Assembly: GCA_030053945.1 (NCBI GenBank)
Contig: JASGCW010000010.1
Location: forward strand, 1 to 64,000
DNA from: Limnohabitans sp.
GTDB taxonomy: Bacteria > Bacteroidota > Bacteroidia > Flavobacteriales > Flavobacteriaceae
Direction of reading: 5' to 3'
Length of the DNA: 64,000 nt
Below, piece after piece: positions 45,218-53,815 of the stretch; the stretch's first letter is position 1; the number at the start of each line of letters is the position of its first letter. A program made the position numbers and the translations under genes. Under the pieces are notes generated by a model. The model was not told the DNA's origin, made no database searches, and saw only the letters and a program-made list of their open reading frames with translations.

Positions 45218-45225
45218 ACTATTCT

Positions 45226-45345
45226 AACTAACGGTTTGCAACTTGGCGAAGTGGCTTATAAACAAAACACTTGCTTTAAATTTAGCAGAAATGTTCAATT
45301 TAACACTAAACCCGCCATTTTGCCAACTGCTATTAGTTGTAGTTG
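45226..45345 (-). repeat. attC-like cassette boundary D (strongest)
   Basis: About 120 bp with inverted arms. Plus strand: AACTAAC (45226-45232), GCAACTTGGCGAAGTGGC (45238-45255), then GCCATTTTGCCAACTGC (45314-45330) and ATTAGTT (45332-45338). The inner arms pair over 17-18 positions with one unpaired base and a few mismatches, as in attC stems with extrahelical bases. Confidence 0.6.
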
Positions 45346-45355
45346 TAATTATTTC

Positions 45356-45826
45356 TTACAATTTTTTTTCCATTAATGTTTCTTCAAATCCAACTCCATA
45401 ATATTCTATAACGAAATCTTTTATTTTTAACCAATCGTTTTTGTAATAAAAAGAAAGTCCTTCTGGAGAGGCAGCAAGTTTTAGATTTCTCATTCCATTA
45501 TTTTTAGCGAAATTTTCTAAATGCTTCATCAGTTTTTTTCCAACTCCTTGATTTAGATATTCAAGTTTTGTATAAAAACCAACTACAAAGTTTTTTTCAA
45601 GGGCTATTGTTCCAACAATTTGATTATTTATTTCTGCACAGAAAACTATTTGGTTTTGAATTTTATCCAACATTACATCCTTGGAATAATAACGAATGAA
45701 AATTTCCAATTGCTTTTCATTATAGTGAGGTTTGAGAATTTTTTCCGCATTTTCACATATTAGATTACTTAATTCTTCTGCATCAATACTTTCAGCTTTT
45801 CTGATTTCTATATTATTGGTTTGCAT
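45356..45826 (-). CDS. GNAT-family N-acetyltransferase (cassette gene)
   Basis: The 156-residue protein has the acetyl-CoA-binding pattern of GNAT enzymes (YLNQGVGKKLMKHLENFAKNNG, residues about 91-112, with the Q/RxxGxG/A motif) and the beta-4 strand IVGTIAL before it. Substrate unknown. GNATs are frequent integron cassette genes. It sits alone between boundaries D and E. Confidence 0.9.
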   Translation of the reverse strand: MQTNNIEIRKAESIDAEELSNLICENAEKILKPHYNEKQLEIFIRYYSKDVMLDKIQNQIVFCAEINNQIVGTIALEKNFVVGFYTKLEYLNQGVGKKLMKHLENFAKNNGMRNLKLAASPEGLSFYYKNDWLKIKDFVIEYYGVGFEETLMEKKL

Positions 45827-45850
45827 TTGTTTACAGTGTTTTTATACAAT

Positions 45851-46031
45851 TCTAACTAACATCCCCTCTGTTATGGTGTGAGTTGCATAAATATAGCATT
45901 TATCACCACAAGTACAAAACAAAGTAGAATTTTCGGGTGAAAATCTAAAAAGCAATGGCGTAAAATTGATGTTGAACGATGATTGATTTGACCTCTGCGA
46001 AGCCCCAGTTTGCGTATAGGTGATGTTAGGC
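45851..46031 (-). repeat. attC-like cassette boundary E
   Basis: Outer ends are complementary: AACTAACATCCCC (plus strand, from 45853) against GGTGATGTTAGGC (46019-46031). The TAACTAAC end is shared with boundary D. An internal block (AAGTACAAAACAAAGT, about 45910) is shared with the spacer at 46.88 kb. An ORF crossing it is a by-product of its sequence. Confidence 0.55.
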
Positions 46032-46094
46032 AATGGCTGTCTTTATTTCTCCCAAATCTTTCGAATTAATTTCAAAAGTTTCGGTTCTTCATTT

Positions 46095-46811
46095 TTAATC
46101 TCTTTTTTTATTGGCTTCAAGTTCTTCCAATGTTACAGTTCGATAATTCGCTCTAATATAATCAAACTCATTCATATCTGGCTGTTTCAAATCCGCTCCA
46201 CCTTTATGTGGAAACTCAACATAATCTTTAGGTGGTTTAGGTAATTTCTGTTCGCACTCTTTTGAACATAAATTAGCAAGCATTGGTATTATATCAGTTC
46301 CAACATATGCAGTAATCCACATTTGGTTGGTTGTTTCGTAGTTTAGTTCTTTTTCGCAGACACTACATTTTAAGTTATCTCCAAAGTATCTCACTGGGTT
46401 GTGGTCAAGTTTTGGAAAACCCATACGGTTTTTATAATTCCCATAAAGTGCTCTTGTGCTAATTCGGCTGTCTTTTAGTTTTTTGCATTTGTAAATCTCA
46501 AACGGAAACCAGTGTAAATCATAGGAAGTGTAAGGGTCAAGATATTCAAGTGATTCCATTTGTCCGATTTCTGGCGGAATTCTCTTTAGATTACTTCCAT
46601 AAAGTCCTACTTTCTTAACTTTTTTTAGTTTTCCGATTGATTCTGGAAGTGTGAAAATTTGAGCAAACAATTCATCGCCAAGAACTTCTCTCGGAACAAA
46701 CTCGTCAGACCCATTTTCAGCAACTTGGTCTACGTATTCACATAACTTTTTCCAAGCAACAGAATTTCTGTCTTGAACGTCATTTGGTATTTTTGAAATT
46801 CTTTTATTCAT
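46095..46811 (-). CDS. Leucine-rich-repeat protein with zinc-binding C-terminus (cassette gene)
   Basis: Start at ATG 46811 (MNKRISKIPNDVQ, 238 residues); the open frame upstream runs through the recombination-site-like sequence and is not likely coding. Residues about 70-110 contain LRR units (LPESIGKLKKVKKVGLYGSNLKRIPPEIG). A CSVCEKEL ... CSKEC pair (about 150-195) may bind zinc. Cytoplasmic, no signal. Function unknown. It is the first cassette of the array in transcription order. Confidence 0.75.
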   Translation of the reverse strand: MNKRISKIPNDVQDRNSVAWKKLCEYVDQVAENGSDEFVPREVLGDELFAQIFTLPESIGKLKKVKKVGLYGSNLKRIPPEIGQMESLEYLDPYTSYDLHWFPFEIYKCKKLKDSRISTRALYGNYKNRMGFPKLDHNPVRYFGDNLKCSVCEKELNYETTNQMWITAYVGTDIIPMLANLCSKECEQKLPKPPKDYVEFPHKGGADLKQPDMNEFDYIRANYRTVTLEELEANKKRD

Positions 46812-47525
46812 CCTTTGGTTCTGCTTGCACCTAACGAGTCGCAGCTTGGCAATCATTGTGTAAATTTATCACTAAAGTTTCCAAGTACAAAACAAAGTTG
46901 AATTTTCGGTTGAAAATTCGGTTAAAAAACTCCCGCGCGAACAATATCATTAAGTTAAGGAATTTTAGTTAAAAATTCACCTTGCTATATCGATAATTTT
47001 AAAAGGATTATGTGATTTGCTTCGCCTGTTCACTTCGTTTCGAGTCCCCTTACGTCGAAATGACAAACGAGACGCTTAACTTAATGTCATTGCCAGCGCG
47101 AATCCTTTCGCGTGGTCAATAAAAAAATGAAAGCCAATTCTAAATTTGAACTGGCTTTTTGCATTGTAAAGTTTATTTTTGATTATTTAAATGTCTATTG
47201 TTGTCTCGTCCTAAAATAGCTTTGCAAAGTAAAAACTCAGTTTAAAATAGAACAGGCTTTTTATTTATTTTTCAAATGGATTTGTCTGGAGCGCTTTGTA
47301 AGTAGTAATCCACCTGAATCAAATTTTAATTGCAGCCTAGAACAACCTATATTTAAGCTATGATTTGTAAAAAAATATTGAATTGTTATTTTTTTAAGAT
47401 ACTTATCTTATTTTATTTAAAAAAATAAATACATTTACATAATTTTAATAAAATATATTGCTTAGCAGCTCATTATCAGAAATTTGAATGAAGTTGTTAG
47501 GTGTTTAGCCTCAAATGTAAACAAA
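46812..47525. other. Cassette-array end and repeat DNA
   Basis: The left part (46828-46930) contains a half attC-like site (GTTAGGTGC on the minus strand, a GTTRRRY match) and the AAGTACAAAACAAAGT block shared with boundary E. The matching second half is missing. From about 47053 the region is the dispersed repeat whose inverted copy is at 26.4 kb. A hairpin with AGCCAGTT/AACTGGCTTT (about 47132-47160) lies within it. Confidence 0.6.
47053..47217. repeat. Dispersed repeat, inverted copy of 26410-26484
   Basis: Blocks 47053-47085 and 47200-47217 (GTTGTCTCGTCCTAAAAT) are the complements of blocks near 26.4 kb. Here about 115 bp, including a hairpin, separates them. Confidence 0.75.
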
Positions 47526-48335
47526 ATGAAAAAACAACTTAAAAATACCCTTGCTATTGCTCTTTTGGCACTTGCTACCTTTTCTTGTTCAAAGAGTTCA
47601 ACTGAAGAGGTGCCTGCAACATCAGAACCTCAAACAGGAAGTATTACGCTTCAATATGATAATAAATATGGAAACACCGATTTAGTGTTAGATTCGCAAT
47701 CAAATACTACTTCTCAAAGTGAAAATTTAAAAACAACTGAGCTGAAATACATTATAAGTAATATTGTTTTTGTAAAAGCAGATGGTTCTTCTTATGTTTA
47801 TCCAAAGAGTAAAAGTTATTTTGTTATAAATGAAAGAGATCTAGCAAGCCAGAAAATAACTTTACCTGAAGTTCCTTTTGGTGAATATGTTGGGGTTAAA
47901 TTTGGGTTAGGGGTAGATCAGGCTCAATATGATTTAGGGGCTACCGGACAAGGTAACTTTTTGACTATAGCACAAAGAGAGCATATGATTTGGTCTTGGA
48001 GTGCAGGCTATATTTTTATGAAATATGAAGGAACATTTACTTCTTCTACAGTAACTACTGATACTTCATATAAAGTTCACGTGGCTAAATCTGGTACAGA
48101 GTATAATTATAAAGACATTACACTAACTTTTCCGCAAAGAGCCGTTGTTAGTAAAAGTGTAACTCCTAATGTTAGCATTGTAACTGATATTTCAAAAATA
48201 ATTGATGGCACTAATAAAATATCGCTTACAGCAAACAACTCAGGTTCTGGTGCAGAAATTATGAGCGGTACTAATTTGCCGCTAATAGCTACGAATTTTG
48301 TGCAAATGTTTACTGTTAGTCAAGTTCGTAATTAA
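47526..48335 (+). CDS. MbnP-family copper-binding lipoprotein
   Basis: Start at ATG 47526 gives a lipoprotein signal (ALLALATFSC). The 269-residue protein has MbnP-family features: a jelly-roll-like N-terminus with LKYIISNIVFVKADG, SYFVINERD, and the Trp-rich HMIWSWSAGYIFMKYEG motif. In the studied methanotroph system MbnP binds copper through a tryptophan converted to kynurenine by the diheme enzyme MbnH. The partner gene follows at 48657, which supports the assignment. Confidence 0.8.
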   Translation: MKKQLKNTLAIALLALATFSCSKSSTEEVPATSEPQTGSITLQYDNKYGNTDLVLDSQSNTTSQSENLKTTELKYIISNIVFVKADGSSYVYPKSKSYFVINERDLASQKITLPEVPFGEYVGVKFGLGVDQAQYDLGATGQGNFLTIAQREHMIWSWSAGYIFMKYEGTFTSSTVTTDTSYKVHVAKSGTEYNYKDITLTFPQRAVVSKSVTPNVSIVTDISKIIDGTNKISLTANNSGSGAEIMSGTNLPLIATNFVQMFTVSQVRN

Positions 48336-48656
48336 ATTTTATCAATAATCAATAAAAGACTTTTTGGGGCAGGGCATTCGCTTTTAAAATTATTTAAAGA
48401 AATTTGAAGAATTGACCACAGATGCACAGATTTTATATTAAGTTTTATAGAAAATTAATTATAAAATTATCCGCTTTGCGGAAATAAATATTAAAATTTA
48501 AATTTTATCAAGTTATTTTAATCTGTGCATCTGTGGCAATTTTTTAAACGCGAATGCCTTGTTTTGGGGAACTCCTTTTTTAATTTATCAAATTTGATGG
48601 AGTTAGTCCATTACTACTTTTAGAATTATTTGATTATGAATTTAGCATTAGAATAT
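48336..48656. other. Intergenic region holding a MITE-like element
   Basis: Apart from the 186-bp element at 48373-48558 there is nothing recognisable; the element splits the mbnP and mbnH genes. Confidence 0.6.
48373..48558. repeat. MITE-like element with perfect terminal inverted repeats
   Basis: Ends GGCATTCGC (48373-48381) and GCGAATGCC (48550-48558) are exact complements. Inside, CCACAGATGCACAGATT (48416-48432) is the exact complement of 48520-48536. One end, attttttaaacgcgaatgcc, occurs alone at 26612-26631. No coding capacity. It resembles a non-autonomous transposon or a long REP-like element. Confidence 0.75.
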
Positions 48657-49709
48657 ATGAGAAAAATAGCCGTTGCACCTATATTAATCTTACTTTTTAG
48701 TTGTTCTAAAAGTAATGATGTAACAGAATATACAGATGTACCTGTAAATACACCTTTGACTTTTAATAAGCCTTCTAATTTTCCTTCGGCAGCATATAAT
48801 TTTCAAAATAATCCACCAACAAAGTACGGATTCGAATTAGGGAAAAAGCTTTTTTACGATGGCAGATTAGCGTCTGATGGTGTAGTATCTTGTGGCTTTT
48901 GTCATATTCAAGAAAATGCTTTTACTCATCACGGTCATACAATAAGTGAGGGTGTAAATAACCAAAGAGGTACGAGAAATACACCACCTATACAAAATAT
49001 GGTATTCCAAACCTCATTTATGTGGGATGGAGCGGCAAACCATCTGGATTTACAGCCTATGATTCCTTTTACCAGTCCTATTGAAATGAATGGTAATTTT
49101 GATACGGCTTTAAATATGATGCGTAATGATGCGCAATACAAACGCCTGTTTGAATTGGCATTTACAGATAAACAAATCAATTCGGAAAATATGTTAAAAG
49201 CGTTAGGTCAATTTATGGCTATGGCTGTTTCTTCAAATTCACGTTTTGATAAGTATAGACGAAATGAACCTGGAGGAACATTAACGCAAGACGAATTAGA
49301 CGGTTATGCAATTTTTAATAATAAATGCGCTTCGTGTCACGCCACAGATATTTTTACGGATAACTCGTTTAGAAATAATGGTCTGCCTATTAATGCTACT
49401 GTCAATGATATTGGGAGGTATAGAGTGACATTGTTAGATGTAGATAAGTATAAGTTTAAAGTTCCTAGTTTGCGTAATATTGAAGTTACTGCGCCTTATA
49501 TGCACGACGGAAGACTGGCTACTCTAGATGCGGTACTTAATCATTATTCTAGTGGAGTTACGGCTACTCAAAATTTAGACCCATTATTGAATAATGGTGG
49601 AACTTTAGGGATTCCTCTAACAGATGTTGAGAAAGCAAAAATTATTGCTTTTTTAAAAACATTAACGGATAATCAATTTTTAACAGATAAACGTTTTTCA
49701 GAGTTTTAA
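48657..49709 (+). CDS. MbnH/MauG-like diheme enzyme (cytochrome c peroxidase family)
   Basis: Start at ATG 48657 gives a lipoprotein signal (PILILLFSC); an ATG at 48636 is an alternative. The 350-residue protein has two c-type heme sites: CGFCH (residues 79-83) and CASCH (about 230). The region APYMHDGRLATLDAVLNHY is the distal-heme part of the diheme peroxidase fold. In MbnH the two hemes oxidise a Trp of MbnP. Together with the upstream MbnP gene it forms a likely Trp-modification pair. Confidence 0.88.
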   Translation: MRKIAVAPILILLFSCSKSNDVTEYTDVPVNTPLTFNKPSNFPSAAYNFQNNPPTKYGFELGKKLFYDGRLASDGVVSCGFCHIQENAFTHHGHTISEGVNNQRGTRNTPPIQNMVFQTSFMWDGAANHLDLQPMIPFTSPIEMNGNFDTALNMMRNDAQYKRLFELAFTDKQINSENMLKALGQFMAMAVSSNSRFDKYRRNEPGGTLTQDELDGYAIFNNKCASCHATDIFTDNSFRNNGLPINATVNDIGRYRVTLLDVDKYKFKVPSLRNIEVTAPYMHDGRLATLDAVLNHYSSGVTATQNLDPLLNNGGTLGIPLTDVEKAKIIAFLKTLTDNQFLTDKRFSEF

Positions 49710-50249
49710 ATTTAAATCAGATTCAGTTTTAGACTTCGCTTTGAAACAAAGCTTTCAATAAATAATGTTCAGAAAAAATTTTTGAAGAGAAAACAGTAAA
49801 CGTAACTATTCAGAGCAAGTTATATAAATGACAAAATACAAATAACAAAGTAAACTCGAGGCGAAGCCGAACTGAGCGTAGCTAAATAAATTTCAATATT
49901 TTAATGATTCAAAATTCTGAAACTTCAAATTTTAATATTTTTTGAATTTTTTGATTTATTCTTTTGAATTTATTTGTTTTTTGGATATTGTTATTTGATG
50001 CTTGTGTCATTTTAAGTTATTCAAGTCAATAAAGAAATATCTGAATAGTCAAAAATTAGATAGGCTGAATAGTTACCAGTAAACTATATTGAATGTTAAA
50101 TTTGTGAATATTCTTGTTCCGTGGCGACTTGTTGTGAGGATAATTCTTTTAGGTGTTGTACACATAAGGTGTGTCTCAGCCTAAAAAGTCTTTATCAAAA
50201 AACTACGTTTAATTTTAATAGCTAGTTTTTTTTATTTGTATAAAGCTTT
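49710..50249. other. 540-bp region without gene
   Basis: AT-rich sequence with imperfect phenylalanine/leucine-like TTTTGAATTT runs (49.92-49.99 kb) that resemble those near 28.1-28.2 kb (TTTAATGATT(T/C)AAAATTC is shared). No gene, hairpin terminator or promoter was convincing. Confidence 0.5.
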
Positions 50250-50642
50250 TTAAAAATGTTTTTCATCTAAGATAAAAATTAATTGAGCTAACGTTATTAA
50301 AATCAGTATAAATGAAAAATACTTAATATCTAAAATAGAATTGATGAAATTGTTTTTAAGTTTGTTTTTGATACCTAATGTGTTTATTATTTTTATATGA
50401 GTTAGATTCATTATTAAAGAAGAAAAACTGAACAATAATAAAATAAAAAATTTTTCCTTTTTTAACATTATCGTTTCATTGTATAAATAATCATATGTTT
50501 GTCCTAAAAGAATGATAAATATGAAAAATAACAACATAAATAAAGCATACGTTTTTTTATAATTGTCTATACTGTCAAATGTTTTTTTTAAAAATAAATT
50601 TAATGAGATAAAAAAAGCAATATTTAATAGGATTTTAAGCAT
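50250..50642 (-). CDS. Small polytopic membrane protein, unknown
   Basis: A 130-residue protein with four predicted transmembrane segments (about 5-20, 32-48, 65-82, 105-123), very rich in Ile, Leu and Phe. No motif was recognised. It stands alone with low-complexity AT-rich DNA on both sides, so the chance of it being a spurious frame is real. Confidence 0.5.
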   Translation of the reverse strand: MLKILLNIAFFISLNLFLKKTFDSIDNYKKTYALFMLLFFIFIILLGQTYDYLYNETIMLKKEKFFILLLFSFSSLIMNLTHIKIINTLGIKNKLKNNFINSILDIKYFSFILILITLAQLIFILDEKHF

Positions 50643-50858
50643 TTTATAAATTTAAAAACGGTTAGTTCTCTTTAGTTCTCTATTATGTGCCATATGACTA
50701 ATAGCTGTTGAAAATCTTTTTATTCTCAGATATAACGGCTTGTAAATACGAAATGTATTTTGCTAGTTTGCAAGCATCTTTTATAGATAGTTAAACGAAT
50801 ATGTGGCTGATTCTTTTGAGTTTTTTTGATTAATTCTACGGGTTCAATCTCATCTAAA

Positions 50859-52256
50859 TTACTGCATCCCATTTACAGAAACTTTTATATTTCCTGAAAT
50901 GTTCAAGAAAGCGACAATAGCATAATTAGTTAATTGTACTTTGTCAAAAACAATGTTGCTTAATTTTCCATTCACAAAAACACCAGGCATAGGCGAATAA
51001 TTATTTAGATAATTCATAATGTTTTTCCTTCCTTCGTCAAGATTAGGCTGAATAGAATAGCGACAACTTTCTTTCATTTTATTCAAAATGATGCCTTGAA
51101 ATAACCAGTTGGCTGTTTTCATTAGTTTGCTTTTGGTTTCTAGTGCATAATCTAAATCGTCAAAAAACAATTCTTTTTTATCAGGATCATATTTAGGAAA
51201 ACCAGAAAGATATATCCTGCCGTTTAGACTTCCTATCATATCAAGTGCAATAATTATTTTACCTTTTTTGTGCCAAATTTCCACATTTTGCACGGTGACT
51301 TTTCTTTTGCCAGAGCCAAATTCTTGTCCTTTAAAATTAGCAGTCATAACCCTAGAAGCGTCCTTATAGGTCGATACAGCAGCAATATTTGCTACTACTT
51401 TGTCTGGTAGATTTCCAATATGTTTTAGGACTAATTTGTCCTTTGAATAATTATTAGCGGGTTTGTGTCCAATATACGATTCCATCAAACATTTGAGTCC
51501 AACATTCATACTGATGGCACTTTTTTCAAGTTTAGCTTCGGTTGCATAAAGTTCTTGTGGGGTCACTTTGAGCCACGTTTGGTATGTTTTACTCATTTCT
51601 ACCGGCTCACTTGCTTTTTGCATCATTTCAATTATGTTTGATTTAAAATCAAGCGTTTTTGCCATAGATTCATCTATCAACCTTTCAATTTTTGATTTGA
51701 AAATTCTGATCGTTGGGTTAATCAGATAGGTGATTTTAAATTCCTTTCCAGCAATTGTCATCGTTGGACTCTCATTCCAGTCTATCTTTTCAAGTTCGGT
51801 TGCTGTTGTTATTTTCCAATTGGACATTTTTACGTCACTCACAAGTGTGACAACACCGTTTAGATTGAATTCTTTTGTGTCGTATAAATTGAGTCCTAGA
51901 GCCGATGTCCCATATCTGTATTTGGCCCAAATTTTTAATGGAACTATAGTTCGTAGTTTTCCGTTTTCTTCGGTTATTTGAATAGGCCCATTTTTCCAAA
52001 CATTAGCTTGAATGTTATCATCTTCAAGAACTTTGTCTTCATAAATAAGTCCATTAAGGGCTTTGTTAGTTTGTGTTTCTATATCTTTTACAGCCAAGTT
52101 TATTGGAAAACTAATATATGATGATGTAATGGGATAGGTTATGGGAGCTGCCTCATCTGGTTCGGGTTTCATTAATTCAATTTTCTGAGTTGAAGAACAA
52201 CTGTTAAAGAAATTTGCGAGATAAATAAATAGGGATATTCTAAATAAGTATTTCAT
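50859..52256 (-). CDS. DUF4403 family lipoprotein
   Basis: The 465-residue protein has a lipoprotein signal (YLANFFNSCSS) and the DUF4403 pattern: SSYISFPINLAVKDIE near the start, then two related lipid-transfer-like repeats (DVKMSNWKITTATELEKIDW). DUF4403 proteins are common in Bacteroidetes and have a SMP/TULIP-like look; lipid transport at the envelope is an inference from structure class. Monocistronic, diverging from a TolC gene. Confidence 0.85.
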   Translation of the reverse strand: MKYLFRISLFIYLANFFNSCSSTQKIELMKPEPDEAAPITYPITSSYISFPINLAVKDIETQTNKALNGLIYEDKVLEDDNIQANVWKNGPIQITEENGKLRTIVPLKIWAKYRYGTSALGLNLYDTKEFNLNGVVTLVSDVKMSNWKITTATELEKIDWNESPTMTIAGKEFKITYLINPTIRIFKSKIERLIDESMAKTLDFKSNIIEMMQKASEPVEMSKTYQTWLKVTPQELYATEAKLEKSAISMNVGLKCLMESYIGHKPANNYSKDKLVLKHIGNLPDKVVANIAAVSTYKDASRVMTANFKGQEFGSGKRKVTVQNVEIWHKKGKIIIALDMIGSLNGRIYLSGFPKYDPDKKELFFDDLDYALETKSKLMKTANWLFQGIILNKMKESCRYSIQPNLDEGRKNIMNYLNNYSPMPGVFVNGKLSNIVFDKVQLTNYAIVAFLNISGNIKVSVNGMQ

Positions 52257-52352
52257 TTTTTTATGATTTTGGACAAATGTAAAATTATTTTGATTAAAAA
52301 TAATGCTTTAGAATTGTAACAAAAAAATAATACCTCTGACTAATTCTATAAA

Positions 52353-53810
52353 ATGAGATTATTCAATATGAATACAATGCTAATTAAAAATAAAATTTCA
52401 TTGTTGTTGTTGGTTGGTGTGGCTTCTTTTGGACAAACAAAGAAATGGACATTAGAAGAATGTGTTAATCATGCAATAGAACATAATATGACTATCAAAC
52501 AATCCAAGCTTGATGCTGAAGTAAGTGAAGTGGCTAAGAAAGATGCTTTCGGTCGTTTTTTGCCAACTATAAATGCAAATGCTTCGCATTCTTGGAACAT
52601 TGGTTTGAATACAAATATAACAACAGGTTTATTGGAAAATCAAACCACTCAGTTTACTTCGGCTGGATTTAGTGTTGGTATCGATATTTATAAAGGATTA
52701 CAAAACCAACATCAATTGCAACGTGCAAGATTAGCTGTAATAGCTTCACAATATCAAACAACTAAGATGCAAGAAGATGTTTCGTTGAATGTGGTAAATG
52801 CTTTTCTGCAAATTTTGTTTAATAAAGAAAATCTTAAAGTGCAGCAAGAACAGTTGTCCTATGATACTAAGCAGCTTGCTAAGACCGAAAGTTTGGTTGA
52901 AGCAGGTTCGCTTCCTAAAGGAGATTTGTTAGATGTAAAAGCAACAATCGAAGGTGATAAATTGAAAGTAGTCAATGCAGAGAATGCGCTGTTAATTTCT
53001 AAAGTTAGTTTGGCTCAATTGCTTCAAATTAATGATTATCAAAATTTTGATATAGAAGATAGTCAAGCAGAAGTGTATCAGAGTTCGGTGTTGTTTCAAG
53101 AACCAAAAGCTGTTTTTGAAAAAGCAAAAGAAAATCGAACCGATTTGAAAATTGCACAAACAAATGTTCAATTAGCACAGAAGGATATTAAAATAGCTCG
53201 AGGTGCTTATCAGCCAAGTTTGCAAGGTGTTTATGGATTTAGCACAAGAGCTGCTAGTACGGGAAGAGTTATAGATGTTGTTCCCAATGAAACTAATCCA
53301 TTTTCAACAGTAGGAGTAGTACAAGGAACGGGGCAAGTAGTTATAAAGCCAAATTTCACTCCTGTTTTAGGAAATCCAGAGCCTATTTTTGAACAATTTG
53401 ATCAAAATAAAGGGCAAAATTTTGGGTTGCAATTATCTGTTCCAATTTTTAACGGTTTTGCAACTCGAAATAATGTATCTCGATCTAAAATTGCTTTTGA
53501 AAAATCAAAATTAACTTTAGAGCAGGCAGAGCAAAATTTAGAAAAAACAGTTTTTACAGTTTATACAGATACAAAAGGAGCACAAAAATCGTATGAAGCA
53601 GCGCTTTCAACTTATGAAGCTAGAAAAAAATCGGCTGAGTATGCTAAAGAAAGGTATGAAGTAGGGTTGATGAATGTGTTTGATTATAATCAGGCGCAAA
53701 CTATGTTTGTAAATGCACAATCTGAAGTGTTACGAACAAAGTATGATTATATATTTAGAACTAAAATTTTAGAATTCTATTTTGGAATTCCCATAATAAA
53801 TAAAAAATAA
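52353..53810 (+). CDS. TolC-family outer membrane channel
   Basis: The 485-residue protein has a signal peptide (LLLLVGVASFGQ; start may be ATG 52353, 52368 or 52377) and two OEP repeats with long helices and the WTLEECVNHAIEHN motif typical of Bacteroidetes TolC homologues. It is cotranscribed with the HlyD adaptor 5 bp downstream. No inner-membrane pump gene follows. Confidence 0.92.
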   Translation: MRLFNMNTMLIKNKISLLLLVGVASFGQTKKWTLEECVNHAIEHNMTIKQSKLDAEVSEVAKKDAFGRFLPTINANASHSWNIGLNTNITTGLLENQTTQFTSAGFSVGIDIYKGLQNQHQLQRARLAVIASQYQTTKMQEDVSLNVVNAFLQILFNKENLKVQQEQLSYDTKQLAKTESLVEAGSLPKGDLLDVKATIEGDKLKVVNAENALLISKVSLAQLLQINDYQNFDIEDSQAEVYQSSVLFQEPKAVFEKAKENRTDLKIAQTNVQLAQKDIKIARGAYQPSLQGVYGFSTRAASTGRVIDVVPNETNPFSTVGVVQGTGQVVIKPNFTPVLGNPEPIFEQFDQNKGQNFGLQLSVPIFNGFATRNNVSRSKIAFEKSKLTLEQAEQNLEKTVFTVYTDTKGAQKSYEAALSTYEARKKSAEYAKERYEVGLMNVFDYNQAQTMFVNAQSEVLRTKYDYIFRTKILEFYFGIPIINKK

Positions 53811-53815
53811 GCAGT

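Noticed and set aside
45842..46033. 63-residue open frame on the minus strand
   Set aside because: It lies wholly within the attC-like boundary E and is explained by that sequence; no homology or start context.
42400..46930. Integron integrase gene
   Set aside because: No tyrosine recombinase is present in the window; the array is called integron-like on its sites only.
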